From assembly GCA_947650365.1 (NCBI GenBank), contig OX393549.1, forward strand, positions 93,870,956 to 93,934,955: a stretch of DNA of 64,000 bases, written 5' to 3'. The position numbers and the translations under genes were made by a program. The notes under the pieces were generated by a model. It was not told the origin of the DNA and did no database searches. It was given only the letters and a program-made list of their open reading frames with translations. This DNA comes from Chamaelirium japonicum (lineage: Eukaryota > Streptophyta > Magnoliopsida > Liliales > Melanthiaceae). Below, piece after piece: positions 1 to 10,259 of this stretch; position 1 is the first letter of the stretch; every line of letters starts with the position of its first letter.

Positions 1-600
1 TGCCCCTGTCCCTGTGCAGCCGGCCCCCGACGCCACCCCTCCCGTCCGATTCCCCCACTCCCTGCCCCTGGCTCGTGCCTTCCCCACCGGTCACCGCCCT
101 CCTCTCCCGTGCGGCAGCCCCACCCCCCCTTGGCCTCTTGTGGCTGGCCCGATCCGGCCACCCCACTCGGCGCCGCCGGCCCGATCCGACCCCGACCTCC
201 CTCCCCTGCCTGCTGTTCCCCCACCCGACCGGCCTGCCCCCATCACCGGCGCCACCACCCCACCCCGATCCCCTTCCCTTCTCTCCCACTCGACCGGCCA
301 GCCCCACAACCGGCGCCACCACAACCACCGAAACCCCTTACCACCACTCCGAGCCCTCCCTCCACCTTACCCGACCGGCCTCACCCCGATCCCCCTCCCT
401 CCCTCTACCGGCCACCATCCCGAGCCCCTCCCTCCACCCCTACCCGACCGGCCTCACCCCACCACTTCCCCTTCCCTCCTTGCAGCCCACCCGAACACCT
501 CCATGCCCTCTCTCACCTGATTCACTCACACCCCTTTCGGCATCGCACCTCCGGCACCCTCGGCATGCGTGCAGGGCCGGACCCAATGGGGATCACGGTA
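1..600. repeat. C-rich degenerate tandem repeat
   Basis: A strongly C-rich stretch in which a GACCGGCC core recurs at about 225, 291, 370 and 443, roughly every 66-79 bases, embedded in runs of CCC, CCT and CCAC. All open frames here are proline- and serine-rich in several frames at once, which is what low-complexity DNA gives, so I call no gene. The same GACCGGCC/GGTCGGCC core appears in the tandem repeat at the right edge (63.83-64.0 kb). The left boundary is outside the window. Confidence 0.6.
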
Positions 601-1192
601 TGATCCCGGACACGGACGGATACCTCGACATCAACTCCCCCTTCATCGGACGAAAGGGAGAGCGTGGAGGAGCACGTGGCTTGTGACGTTGGCGTTCCCG
701 CACCGCCATTACAACCCTCAGTAGGTACGTCTCTTTCCAGTAGGGTATTTCCGGTAATTCTACTAATCGGATCTCCAGTATATTATCTGTGCCGACGGCT
801 GTCCACCATCGTGAGGTTGTGCGTCCCCACCTGCCTGTTAAGTTCATTAGTATTTGATATTGCGGGACGGACTCGTGCCGTTTAATTTAAGCATTGTAAT
901 TCTTAGAACTGAAATCGAATCGCCTGATGCGAGTAGCTTCTGTTAAAACCCATTATTCCCTGCTGATGGTTTGAATAAACTTCCTACCTGAGACTTTTAA
1001 TTCATAGCGAAACATTGCTAGGACAATTACACTACTGATTTCCTGCCCACCCGCATTTGTTTCGCATCAACTTCCCTTCTCCTTTCTTCTGTTAAAACCA
1101 TGTTCCAACAATAAAGTAGAATATCAGGTCTTGATTATCGGCCTCGAACTCACCAATGACATGAAGCTTCAAGGGCTTGAAATTTTCAGCGA
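601..1192. other. No gene seen
   Basis: Unique-looking sequence between the C-rich repeat and the hAT element. No reading frame resembles a known family. It probably lies in a TAF1 intron on the minus strand, because a TAF1 exon sits at 4295-4552 and the gene continues leftwards. Confidence 0.4.
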
Positions 1193-1200
1193 TTCCCAAC

Positions 1201-1284
1201 CTATGAAGCACGGGTACTGGTACGGGTACGATACGGGTACACTGATACGACAAAATCTTAAAAAACTAGGGTACAGGTACGGCG

Positions 1285-1362
<78 letters not shown>

Positions 1363-1908
1363 GTACTTTTAGTATAATATCGTTATTGATATAAATCAGA
1401 TCCAAATGCAACCATAATTTCTTCATCATTAAAGCTCTAGCTTCAAAGTTCCAAAACCATAAAAACAAGATTATTCGATGCGAGCCATACGACGATATGG
1501 TAATGCATTCATGCAAGAAATACATTGTAATCTCATGTATAGTAATTTTTAAGCATAAGCTATATGACGATACAGTCCATTACATTAGAACCAAACCAAG
1601 CAAAGTAGCAATACAAAACAAAATGCATAGCAAAGTTCATTCTCATCATCATCTTTGAATAGCACGACCTCCAAGTCGGGCTAATCAAGTGATAGATTTG
1701 CAATTTCAAGTAAATCGGCACCCTCCAAAGACTGTCTGCCGTACCGGAGCCGTACCGAAGCCATACCGGAGCAGTACCAAAGACTGTCTACCGTACCGGA
1801 GCCGTACCGAAGGCTGCTTGCCATACCGGGTACGGATTATGCTGTACCCGTACCCGGTAAGTACCTGGTACTGGTACGGTATCTGTTTGGAGTACCCGTG
1901 CTTCATAG
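1201..1908. mobile_element. Non-autonomous hAT element (GGTAC-array family)
   Basis: A 708-bp element bounded by a perfect 18-bp terminal inverted repeat, CTATGAAGCACGGGTACT, and by a perfect 8-bp target duplication TTCCCAAC (1193-1200 and 1909-1916). An 8-bp duplication is characteristic of hAT transposons. Just inside both ends lie dense degenerate copies of GGTAC/GTACC (1210-1285 and 1733-1895). No transposase is encoded. The interior holds a (TA)n tract at about 1288-1350 followed by GTAT repeats. Its outer end matches that of the larger hAT at 20112-25079 (CTnnGAAGCAC), so both probably answer to the same or a related transposase. Confidence 0.93.
1288..1364. repeat. (TA)n / (GTAT)n microsatellite
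   Basis: About 63 bases of alternating TA followed by three to four GTAT units, inside the hAT element at 1201-1908. The tyrosine-isoleucine frames across it are artefacts of the repeat. Confidence 0.95.
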
Positions 1909-2823
1909 TTCCCAACTCACCTACTAGTTTAGTTGTCAATAATCTTAGACCACTATTGTTGTGTGAGTTTAAATCAATTCCATAACTGATTTTCCTCCTT
2001 TAATTTTGAAATGTTTTCCAAATACCATACAAACTCCAAAATCGACCAAAGTCCATTCTATCTTGCAATGCACACGAAAAAGAAGCTTAAACACTCATGC
2101 TTTACAATTTCTTTGTTGAAATACCGCTCACACATTGACTTACGCTCCATTTCTTGCTCTTGCTTCGTATAATAGTAGACACAAAGCAGACATTTGGGTG
2201 GACGTTATGAGGAGTTCAATAAATTCAAGCACACAGAAATATTGATTCACAACATTCACAAAGTATGTCGCAAATATGGATATAATGTTGGTTACATTGG
2301 CATACATAATACAACTTTCATTAGAAAAGTGATGTAGACGAGGGCGAACCAAAACTAGATTTCGGGGAGAATTGGGAGAATCCGAAAAACAGAACAGCAA
2401 GGTATATTTTCATCTTCTCTAGGTGATCCGGTGGTCCGATTTTGACGAAAATTTCGGAGAATTATGGGCTTTATCTGAGTAAGAACTGACTTAAAATTTC
2501 AAGACGATTGGGTCACTAGATCTAAAGTTATGATCGAAATAGTGTACAGAATTTATAAAAACAACATGCAGATTTTCAGTTTTAACAATGTAATAGGCAT
2601 CAGATTTGTAATACAAAAGTGGCTAAAATGTATTTGGAATATTTGCATGGGTACCAAAGATTGTTTAAGAACTAATGATATTTGTCGATTTTATTAGGGC
2701 TTCAACAAGAGACGAGGCGGATGTGATGATGGCTACGATCCGAAGCGAAGGCGATGGGAAAAAGCAACGGATGCGGAAGCGAAGAACACGAAAAAAAACG
2801 ATGAGGATAGATAATGCATGAAC

Positions 2824-2893
2824 GATCCCGCCGTGGGTCAATGCGAGGATGCATCAGTGATCCCGCCGTGGGTCAATGCGAGGATGCGTCGGT
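2824..2893. repeat. 35-bp tandem duplication
   Basis: Two adjacent copies of a 35-base unit starting GATCCCGCCGTGGGTCAATG, differing at two positions. No coding meaning is apparent. Confidence 0.9.
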
Positions 2894-3223
2894 GATTCCA
2901 CTCACAGTGCAAGGCCGGATGTTGAACAAAGCCGGATCCTTCGGAAAGCAATGCGAGGCCTTCTCGAGGAAAGTCGATGAACTTCTCGAGGCGAAGTCAA
3001 GGCGTCAGCGAGGATCGGGGACACGCGTCGCTCCCGGAAGCTCTCACATGGAGGCACAAATTTCAGCAAACAAAGATCTCCCTTTTTGTTCTTTCTTTAC
3101 ATCTTTATAAAACTAGGGTTGCACAATGGATGGTGGAGATCAAAGAAAAGCAAAGGATGAATGGTGGAGATGTGTTTGGCCAAGAAAGGAAAGAAAAAGA
3201 GATAAGGAAGAGATTGGAGAGGA

Positions 3224-3226
<3 letters not shown>

Positions 3227-3265
<39 letters not shown>
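3227..3265. repeat. (GA)n microsatellite
   Basis: Uninterrupted GA dinucleotide tract of about 39 bases. Confidence 0.95.
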
Positions 3266-3268
<3 letters not shown>

Positions 3269-4294
3269 GCAAGGGGGGCTGCCTTGAATTCTGTGTAGAA
3301 AGGAGGACAAGAATAGGGACAGTGCGGGTAGAGCGGTCAAGGGGAGAGAAAGGGGGTAGTGGGAAGAGAGTAAAGCCCTTTTGGGCTTATCTTAAAAGCC
3401 CATTAAGGCTCTAATTGAAGCCCACTTATGCCACATCATCAATTACCTTAAGGTATATCGATCTAACCGTCGGTTTCGAGATCTAATCTCAACCGTCGAT
3501 ACCCCGCAAGAACACACACACCAGATTTTATTATTATAATGCAGAAAACTCATCCGAACGAGCCCGGATTCAATCTGAAAAACCCTCGGAGGAGATCATG
3601 GACATCCTGCATGACTTGGGCAACAAGCTTAACTACTAATAATGCAATTAAAGCCCTAAAACAATAATAAAAGGGCCTGAAAATAGAAAATACAGCAAAG
3701 AAGCTCCTGATGCGGATCAAGCCTGCATCAAAATGATAAAGGGAAGTCTTTACCTATTTCTCGTATGTTTCATTAAATATTTAACATACATTAACTCACC
3801 CAAAAACCAGATACTAGCATTTTAGATGTAATGTAATACAAACACTCACAATACATGGCCAATACATGAAGGTTGTAGAACCAAATTAGAAACCCAATTA
3901 ACGGGTGAGCAGGTGTATATTATTTAATAAAAATAATTAAGAGAATAGTTTGCTATCAACTTTAGCTAAAATAAGATGTTCCAGAAGGACCAGAACTACA
4001 CATATAGTAAACTATCATCAAACTGACGGAACAGTAGTAGAATATAAATCAAATACTTAAGTTTTACCACGCGGTCTCTTCAATTGTTAGACACTTCCAA
4101 GCATCAGTTATATAAGCTCACTGCCAAACACGCAAACAAGCACCATGCATATCTCATGCAAGCATGCAACTACATTGACATGAACATCAGTATTGTTGTT
4201 ATTGTTTAGGATGTTATAAAGAACACATAACAAAAATGTTGGCGGAATTATAAACAAGGGAGAAAAACAATCTCGAAAGATTTCAAGGTGTAAC

Positions 4295-4552
4295 CTTCTG
4301 AAGGAAAACTTTGGACCTCAAATTTGTCTTGTACCACTGCATTTTCCTTCTCAATCTCCTCATCCTCGTCATAATTTTCCTCGTCAAATACAGAAACTTT
4401 ATGGTTCAAAGATGACAATAGCACATCAGAAGAAAAATAGTCTTTCTTTGGCAGTAAGTGATCTTCCTCGGTGGTGGCTTGAACCTCTGGCCCATCATAT
4501 TGTTCATCAATGTCTTCATAATCAATGGCATCTTCAGCCTTCTCATCATAAT
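4295..4552 (-). CDS. TAF1: TAF1 coding exon 5 (acidic region)
   Basis: This exon of 258 bases begins in phase 1 after the acceptor CCCTTAG at 4553-4559 and ends with one base of a split codon before the donor GTTACACC. It encodes a very acidic segment starting YDEKAEDAIDYEDIDEQYDG, followed by a stretch around EEDHLLPKKDYFSS and a second acidic run around VFDEENYDEDEEIEKEN. These match the conserved N-terminal third of plant TAF1/HAF1 as I remember the family. The first codon is completed by the last G of the exon at 19065-19107, giving Asp. The intron joining these two exons is 14,512 bp and holds Copia A, the LINE, the Cassandra LTR and four hAT elements. The next exon is outside the window. 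Confidence 0.9.
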
Positions 4553-5244
4553 CTAAGGGTACAGCAAAAAGAAATCATTTTGGGTAAGCATGGGAGACAT
4601 AAATAGTAATATGGGAATGATGACTTCGACAACAAGTAGATACTTGAATACATATGTGGCTGTGTATATTACATATATCTAATAATTCTATGTGCACATT
4701 TATTTATCATTAATAATAATTCAATGCAATTTTGTAATAATTTCTTTGTTTGGATATAACCTCACCTTGCCAAGCAGATGTGGAATACAAACAGTTATAA
4801 ATTATTAAATTTAATAGTTAGAAACTTCTGCTATGATGGCAATTATGGTTTAAGAAAATACAAGGTATTAGTAAATTGGCAGCACAAGGTAGTTACTGTC
4901 TTTTATTCATTTGATGGTTAATTCAAGGATGAGTATGTTAAGGATTTGGACGGATGTAGTTTAGGGAACAGAAAATCCAGAAAGTTTGCATGCAATTTCA
5001 CCTTAGAAAGTGAAGGATCCTGATTATAGAAATACATCTTTGTTTGCAAAATATAGCTAAATTTATCTAACATTAGTTATGTTATAGTGATGTGAATAAG
5101 CTAAAGCAAACTTCAAAGATATGAACTGAAGATAGAATCAATAAAATAACTGATTGAGATGGCATTGGCAAGTACATGCAAAATAAGCATAAGAGAAGGC
5201 CTTGGCAAAGCTATTGGATTCATGTGATAGAAAGAAAGTAATAT
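4553..5244. other. TAF1 intron sequence, no gene seen
   Basis: AT-rich intron sequence between the exon at 4295-4552 and the Cassandra-type LTR. No protein similarity, terminal repeat or RNA gene is recognised. Confidence 0.6.
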
Positions 5245-5584
5245 TGTAACATCCCGCCCCACATAAACATGATATTGTCCGCTTTGCCCGTGCTTCAACG
5301 AAGCCTTTCCAGGTCACCCATTCTAGTATTGCCCTCACCCAAGCACGCTTAACTACAGAGTTCTTAGGGATCCGCAGCGGCTCACTGTTTAAAATGCATC
5401 ATATCCGTTTGCGATGGAATATTATATTTATAGCCCAGAATCGCTCTCTTTGGGCGATCTGGACTAATTTATGGCCTTGGACACCTCACCTCATCCATCT
5501 TGGCTTTCCCGGCCTTAGGAGGTTTGGCTCCTGGCTCCTGGCTCTTGGCTCTTGGTTATTAGCTATTGGATCTTGGTTGTCACA
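5245..5584 (-). mobile_element. Solo LTR, Cassandra-type TRIM with 5S rRNA sequence
   Basis: A 340-bp unit beginning TGTAACATCC and ending TTGTCACA on the plus strand, flanked by AATAT (5240-5244) and AACAT (5585-5589), a 4/5 match for a 5-bp target duplication. Read on the minus strand it contains a 5S rRNA-derived block at about 5307-5375. This includes a box-A/intermediate-like AGTTAAGCGTGCTTGGG and a box-C-like AATGGGTGACCTGG. Cassandra terminal-repeat-in-miniature retrotransposons are known to carry 5S sequence with its pol III promoter in their LTRs. No second LTR is present nearby, so I read it as a solo LTR. A CTCCTGG/CTCTTGG short repeat lies near 5527-5580. Confidence 0.72.
5307..5375 (-). 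other. 5S rRNA-derived segment inside the LTR
   Basis: Reverse-strand match to the 3' half of plant 5S rRNA, covering the internal promoter region. It is too short and too diverged to be a functional 5S gene, and the rest of the molecule is absent or unrecognisable. It supports the Cassandra call for the surrounding LTR. Confidence 0.75.
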
Positions 5585-5599
5585 AACATGCATATATTA

Positions 5600-8105
5600 C
5601 AAGGACACTGCTGGAAGTTGTAATGAAAGGTTTGGAAAGGATAGAGAATGCTAATTAAGAAAGATACGTTTGTAGCTTTTGATAACTTATATGATAAACT
5701 AGGATCCAAGGAAAGTGAGAAAGAAATATCCAAATTAGCTAGAATAAGGGAAATGAAAACTAGAGATATATATAAAGTTAGGTGCATCAAAAGTGAAGGC
5801 AATACTATCCTGGTAAAGGAAGATGAAATTAAAGACAGATGGAAAGACTACTTCCAGAAATTAATAAATGAGAACCCACTAGAGAAGTGTATTTAGAACA
5901 ACCACAATCAAGGGATTGGTGGCTTTGAAAAGGATGCATAAAGGTAAAACACTAGGCCCTGATGAGATTACAATAGAAATTTGGAAAATCTTAGGAAGAA
6001 CTGGACTAATTTGGTTAATTGGCTTGTTTAATTAAATCGTGACAACCAGGAAGATGTCAAATGATTGGAGAAGCATTATGGTACCTATAAGAATAAATGT
6101 GACGCTCAAAGTTGTTTTAAATATCATGGAATTTAGTTCATGAGTCACATCATGAAATTATGGGAGAAGGTGATGGAACAAAGATTCAAGAATTTTGGAG
6201 AACCAGTCCAGATTTAAGCCAGGAAAGTGCACAATAGAGGCTATTTTCTTGCTGAGACAACTGATGGAAAGATTTAGAGAAAAGAAAAAGAATTTACATA
6301 TGGTTATATCGCTTATGACAGAGTACCAAGAAATGTGATTTGGTGGACTTTAAAGAGAAAATGGGTGCCTCAAGGTTATATTGAAGTGATTGAAGACATG
6401 TATGAGGAAGCAATTACTCAATGTTTTAAAAAACGGAAGGCGGAAGCCAGGCGGTCAAGTGGTTTCAAGGCGGACGACTAGGCGGGCGCCCGGAGAAAAA
6501 GGCGGGCGCCCACCTATATAAAATATATTATATATATTCTATATGTATGTATATATATAAATTCATAATTCTATATAAAAAAACAATATTAGAAAGTTTT
6601 ACATATGCAAACATCAAAACTACCGATCTGAATATAAAAGTTTTATGAAAAGGGAGGAGGGGATTGGGTGGGTAGGGATATTTCGGTATGGTTACCTCAA
6701 TACCTATACCCGATTGTCCCTCTAACTTGAGTATACCAGATAATACAGTTGTACTCCAACTTTATTGTGATGTACCCAAATTTCAACCAATCATATATTG
6801 TTATCCAAATTCTATCCAAACTCATACCATACAAGAACCAATATAGTAAAAAATCGTAAGAGCTTCTTAAACATTTCATCACAATACATTGAAGAAAAAA
6901 ATTCCTCAAGCAATTGCATATGGTGAAGAAACAGAAAATTCATTACAGAAAAAAAAAAATTCCCTCAAGCAATTGCATACAGTGAGACCGCCTAGGCGCC
7001 CGCCTTTTACCCACCTAGGCGGGCGCCTAGGCGGGTCGGATCCCGCCTAGGCGCCCGCCTTTGTTCAACCCGACTGCAGTGCCGCTTTTTGCTGAAGCGG
7101 AGCGGCCAACCCCCTAAAACGCCTAGGCGGCCGCCCGGACCGCCTTTTAGAACAGTGCAATTACTAGTGTCGTAAGTAACTGTGGCAACAAAATTGAATT
7201 TCCAGTAACGGTAGGACTCCACCAAGGGTCAGCCTTAAGCCCATATCTTTTTCCTCTTGTCATTGATGAACTTACTGCTAATATTCAAGAAGAAGTATCG
7301 TGGTGTATGTTATCTTCAGCTGATATAGAGTTAATCGATGAGACAAAGATGGGGTTAGATACTATATTGTAATGGCAGAGGAAGAAAATGGCTTAAAAAT
7401 AAATCGAGCTAAAACAAAATACATGGAGTGCAATTTTAATGAAAATAATCATGATAATGAAGTCCATTTCACAATTGATGGCCTAAAAAGTACAACGTGA
7501 TTGGTTTTGGTATCATAGGTATGTCATAAAGAATAATGGAGACAGATGATGATATATCTAATAGGATTAGAGCGAGTTTGATAAAGTGGGGAGGGACCTC
7601 GTGAGTGCTATGTGATCGACGCATACCTCAAGGGTAAAGTTTATAAGGCAGCAATAAGACCCACATTGTTATATAGTTCAGAATGTTGATCCTTAAAAAG
7701 AGCTCAAGCTCATAAGATAAGCGTGGCAGATAAGGATGCTGAGGTGGATGTGCAAAAAATCTATGAGGGATAGAGGGCGAAATGAGTGCATTAGAAAAAG
7801 TGTTGGAGTGGGGCACCAATTGAGGACAAGATAATGGAGAATAGATTAAGATGGTTTGGCCATGTACAACGTAGAGTATAGGCGGCCCTTATAAGGAAAG
7901 GGTCTCGGATTAGTGTGGAAGGTCCAAGGAGGAGGGGAAGAGAATAACATTGATGGAAGTTTATAGAAAAGACATCGGAAGACTTTCATTGACAGCAGAT
8001 ATAGCCCAAAAAAAAATAGAATAGCGAAGAAGGATTCATAAAGCCGACCCCAAGTAGATGGGACAGGGCTTGATCGTTATGGTTATGGATACAACAATAA
8101 GAAAA
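5600..8105 (+). pseudogene. LINE remnant (RTE-type reverse transcriptase)
   Basis: Decayed non-LTR retrotransposon. In order: a linker with KLARIREMKTRD (5648-5896), the finger/palm entry ALKRMHKGKTLGPDE (about 5918-5965), a block around YDRVPRNVIWWTL (about 6306-6355), the strongly conserved VGLHQGSALSPYLFPLVIDE (about 7205-7270), a degraded active-site region that reads SADIELIDE where an ADD box is expected (about 7312-7345), and C-terminal zinc-region remnants (about 7670-7880). The tail ends GATGGGACAGGGCTTGATC plus short A-rich repeats near 8058-8110, the usual end of plant RTE LINEs. Many stops and frameshifts make it dead. An hAT insertion splits it at 6419-7157. No APE endonuclease domain is recognisable, so it looks 5'-truncated. 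Confidence 0.85.
6419..7157. mobile_element. Non-autonomous hAT element (GGCGG-array family)
   Basis: A 739-bp element inserted in the LINE. It is flanked by a perfect 8-bp target duplication CAATTACT (6411-6418 and 7158-7165). Ends are CAATGTTTTAAAA on the left and, reversed, CACTGTTCTAAAAGGCGG on the right. Inside each end lie arrays of GGCGG, GGCGGGCGCC and CGCCTAGGCGG (about 6434-6510 and 6985-7145). The LINE frame stops at the left border (EEAIT) and resumes at the right one (SVVSN...), which confirms the insertion. No coding capacity. Confidence 0.93.
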
Positions 8106-8789
8106 AAAATTATTTTTTCAAGCTTATAGGCTGATGCAAGCCACAGGTAGCTAATCTAGTTGAATATATGACACGTCCCAAATTCTAGGCTAAATGAGCC
8201 AATTATGTGTCATTGGGTGTTTTATTCAGTCGTCCAAAGTTTGGTTTAGGCGTATTTGTCCAATTTTGTATAACTTGAGTCCCATTAGTCGTGGTCAAAT
8301 TGGGCTAGCTCGAGTCCCATTAGCCAATATGGGCAAACTCACGTCCATTAGCAGGCTAATTGAGTTAAATCATGGTTAAGTTGAGTTGGTTTGGTGGGTT
8401 AACAACTTGGAACTTAGTTTTTTATTTGATTTTCCTATATTTTTTCCAAATTTTATAGTCTTTTAGTGTATAGGTCTAACCTTTGGGTGCAAAATATGGG
8501 TGCAAGTGGATCTAAAATGAGTCCTATTTAGAAAAAGAATAAACATGGAAGGGAATAAAAGTTGTTTTTAAGTTAAATCACCTTTTAAGGTTGATGACAT
8601 GGAAAGTGGGTAAATTTTTGGTAAGGAATAACAAGCAGGCAAACAAGAGAAATCCACGAAAACAGAATTCCCATGATTTTATAGATATGTGAAGCTCTTT
8701 ATTCATGGAAATCAACATATGAGGGGCCTTCTCACGGATACTTGCTTACCCGGGATCTCTCTCTCTCGCTCTCTCCCTCTCTCTCTCAA

Positions 8790-8828
<39 letters not shown>

Positions 8829-8911
8829 AAAGCAAGGAAAGTATAAAAACCCATGTCCTTTTGTACCTTCTTTACACATGTTCCAAGTTCCAACTAGGCC
8901 ATGAGTATGAC
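8106..8911. other. TAF1 intron, repeats only
   Basis: No gene. A CGAGTCCCATTAG-like phrase recurs at about 8275-8350. The part from about 8650 belongs to a local duplication described separately, and a (CT)n(CA)n tract lies at 8757-8829. Confidence 0.5.
8757..8829. repeat. (CT)n(CA)n microsatellite
   Basis: Compound tract of CT repeats with two interruptions, followed by CA repeats. Confidence 0.95.
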
Positions 8912-9365
8912 CAGTGTTTTCAGACTCGTTCTGACTCGGACGAGTCGACTCGTTTTGACTCGACTCGGACTCGATTTCGACCCGACTCGGACCAGTGACT
9001 CGCAGGCCACCTGACTCGTCCGAGTCATGGTCTGACTCGTGTCTGACTCGGACGAGTCATGGTCTGACTCGTCCCATGACTCGTCCGAGTCAAGGTCAGA
9101 CTCGTTCCTGACTCGATCGGTCGTTTTTATCCATTATATTTTGATAGTTGCATGACATTGATGCATTTTGTGATATTATTTGGCATATGAATGCAATATA
9201 TATCTCTAAGTTTTCCCAAATTTTTACTCTTTTATCTAATATTATATATATTAATCCAACGAGTCACTATGTTTATGACTCTTACGCGCCACGAGTCGAC
9301 TCTTCCGAGTCGCGTCGCTAAGGGCTGTAACGAGTCGCTTTCCGAGTCCGAGTCTAAAAACATTG
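8912..9365. mobile_element. Non-autonomous hAT element (GACTCG-array family)
   Basis: A 454-bp element with a perfect 8-bp target duplication AGTATGAC (8904-8911 and 9366-9373). Ends are CAGTGTTTTCAGACTCG and, reversed, CAATGTTTTTAGACTCGG. The left arm (8923-9120) and right arm (9292-9352) consist almost wholly of GACTCG/CGAGTC and GGACGAGTC variants in both orientations. There is no coding capacity. The end CAnTGTTTTnA is close to that of the GGCGG family at 6419-7157 although the inner motif is completely different. Confidence 0.94.
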
Positions 9366-9552
9366 AGTATGACTTTTCCTCTCTTTTTTGGCCCTTATGT
9401 TGCTTTCTTTCTTTCTTTTCCTTCTTTTCCAACTAGGCCAAGAGAAACCCACTGGAATAGGACTCCCCTGTGTTTTTGGATCCATGTGCACCCTACCCCT
9501 TTTCACGAAAATCACGAGTATCCTTCTCACCGGTTATTTTCATCTGAGTTTC

Positions 9553-9616
9553 TCTCCCTCTTTTTCACGATAAAGTTCTCCCTCTTTTTCACGATAAAAC
9601 TCTCCCTCTTTTTCAT
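9553..9616. repeat. 24-bp tandem repeat, about 2.6 copies
   Basis: Unit TCTCCCTCTTTTTCACGATA plus four bases, starting at 9553, 9577 and 9601. Confidence 0.9.
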
Positions 9617-10082
9617 ATATACATATGTACAAGCATGTGTATCTCACATACACACATACTCTTCCATGGAAAGTCTAAAACCCCACATCCTCTCTTTTCC
9701 TTCTTTACGAAGGTTTTAACTGGACCACATGTAAGACTTTTCTTCTTTTTCTTTATTTCTCTTCATTATTTCCGAAAACTAAGATGTACTAGACATATAG
9801 GATTTTTATTACTTTACGCCTAACTTGTAGGCCTATGAGCTTCCCCTCTTATCTTTCACCATGCATTGTGTTCTTATCTACTGGAACCATACACCTACCC
9901 TGCACTGCGACCAAAAAGCTGCATCGCAAGAGCAGATAGAGAGAGGAGGAAGGGAGAAGAGAGAGAGCGGGGGGGTCAGGTTGGAAGTCCAGCCAAAACA
10001 TAGGATAGGGAACCCAAACGATAGTGGTGGAATTGGGCGGCAATACCAAGACACCTTCCATCTTGCAAGACTTGAAGAGAAG

Positions 10083-10093
10083 TGTGACGCTGG

Positions 10094-10128
<35 letters not shown>

Positions 10129-10256
10129 AGGGCTTTTCGAAGAAGAATCTCTGCTTCTTATTAGACCTTAGCCAACATATAAATATACAATGATGCGTAT
10201 AGCCATGTGTAACCTAGTGTGTAGCCGGGTGCAACCTACACTATAATAGACTAACA
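10083..10256 (-). repeat. Copia A 3' LTR
   Basis: A 174-bp LTR starting TGTTAGTC and ending CGTCACA on the minus strand, containing a (GA)n tract and, on the minus strand, TATATTTATATG as a possible TATA element. Just outside on the plus strand is CCCCCCCTCAAACT, which on the minus strand is the polypurine tract AGTTTGAGGGGGGG (10257-10270). Bases 10240-10247 (ACTATAAT) are the intact counterpart of the site occupied by the hAT in the other LTR. Confidence 0.9.
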
Positions 10257-10259
10257 CCC

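Larger units (their letters stand above)
1917..4294. other. TAF1 intron sequence, no gene seen
   Basis: Sequence downstream, in TAF1 direction, of the exon at 4295-4552. It holds a 35-bp direct duplication (2824-2858 and 2859-2893, two mismatches) and a (GA)n tract at 3227-3265. The AT-poor part at 2700-3560 looks like decayed transposon material, but I see no terminal repeats or protein motif. I searched the minus strand for the next TAF1 exon and found none. Confidence 0.5.
8650..9780. repeat. Local tandem duplication (decayed)
   Basis: The phrase order AAAACCC-CATGTCC / CCACATCC, then a pyrimidine stretch, CCTTCTTTAC, then a motif like AACTAGGCC or AACTGGACC and TATGACTTTTC or TAAGACTTTTC recurs at about 8850-8911 plus 9366-9390 and again at about 9675-9745. 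A further AACTAGGCCAAGAG occurs at 9431. This indicates an old local tandem duplication. The hAT at 8912-9365 landed in one of the copies. Confidence 0.5.

Noticed and set aside
14-686. Several long proline-rich open frames
   Set aside because: All frames are open together because the DNA is C-rich and repetitive. There is no domain, no consistent start, and codon composition follows the repeat.
5307-5375. A 5S rRNA gene on the minus strand
   Set aside because: Only the internal promoter half is recognisable, with substitutions, and it lies inside an LTR-like unit of Cassandra type.
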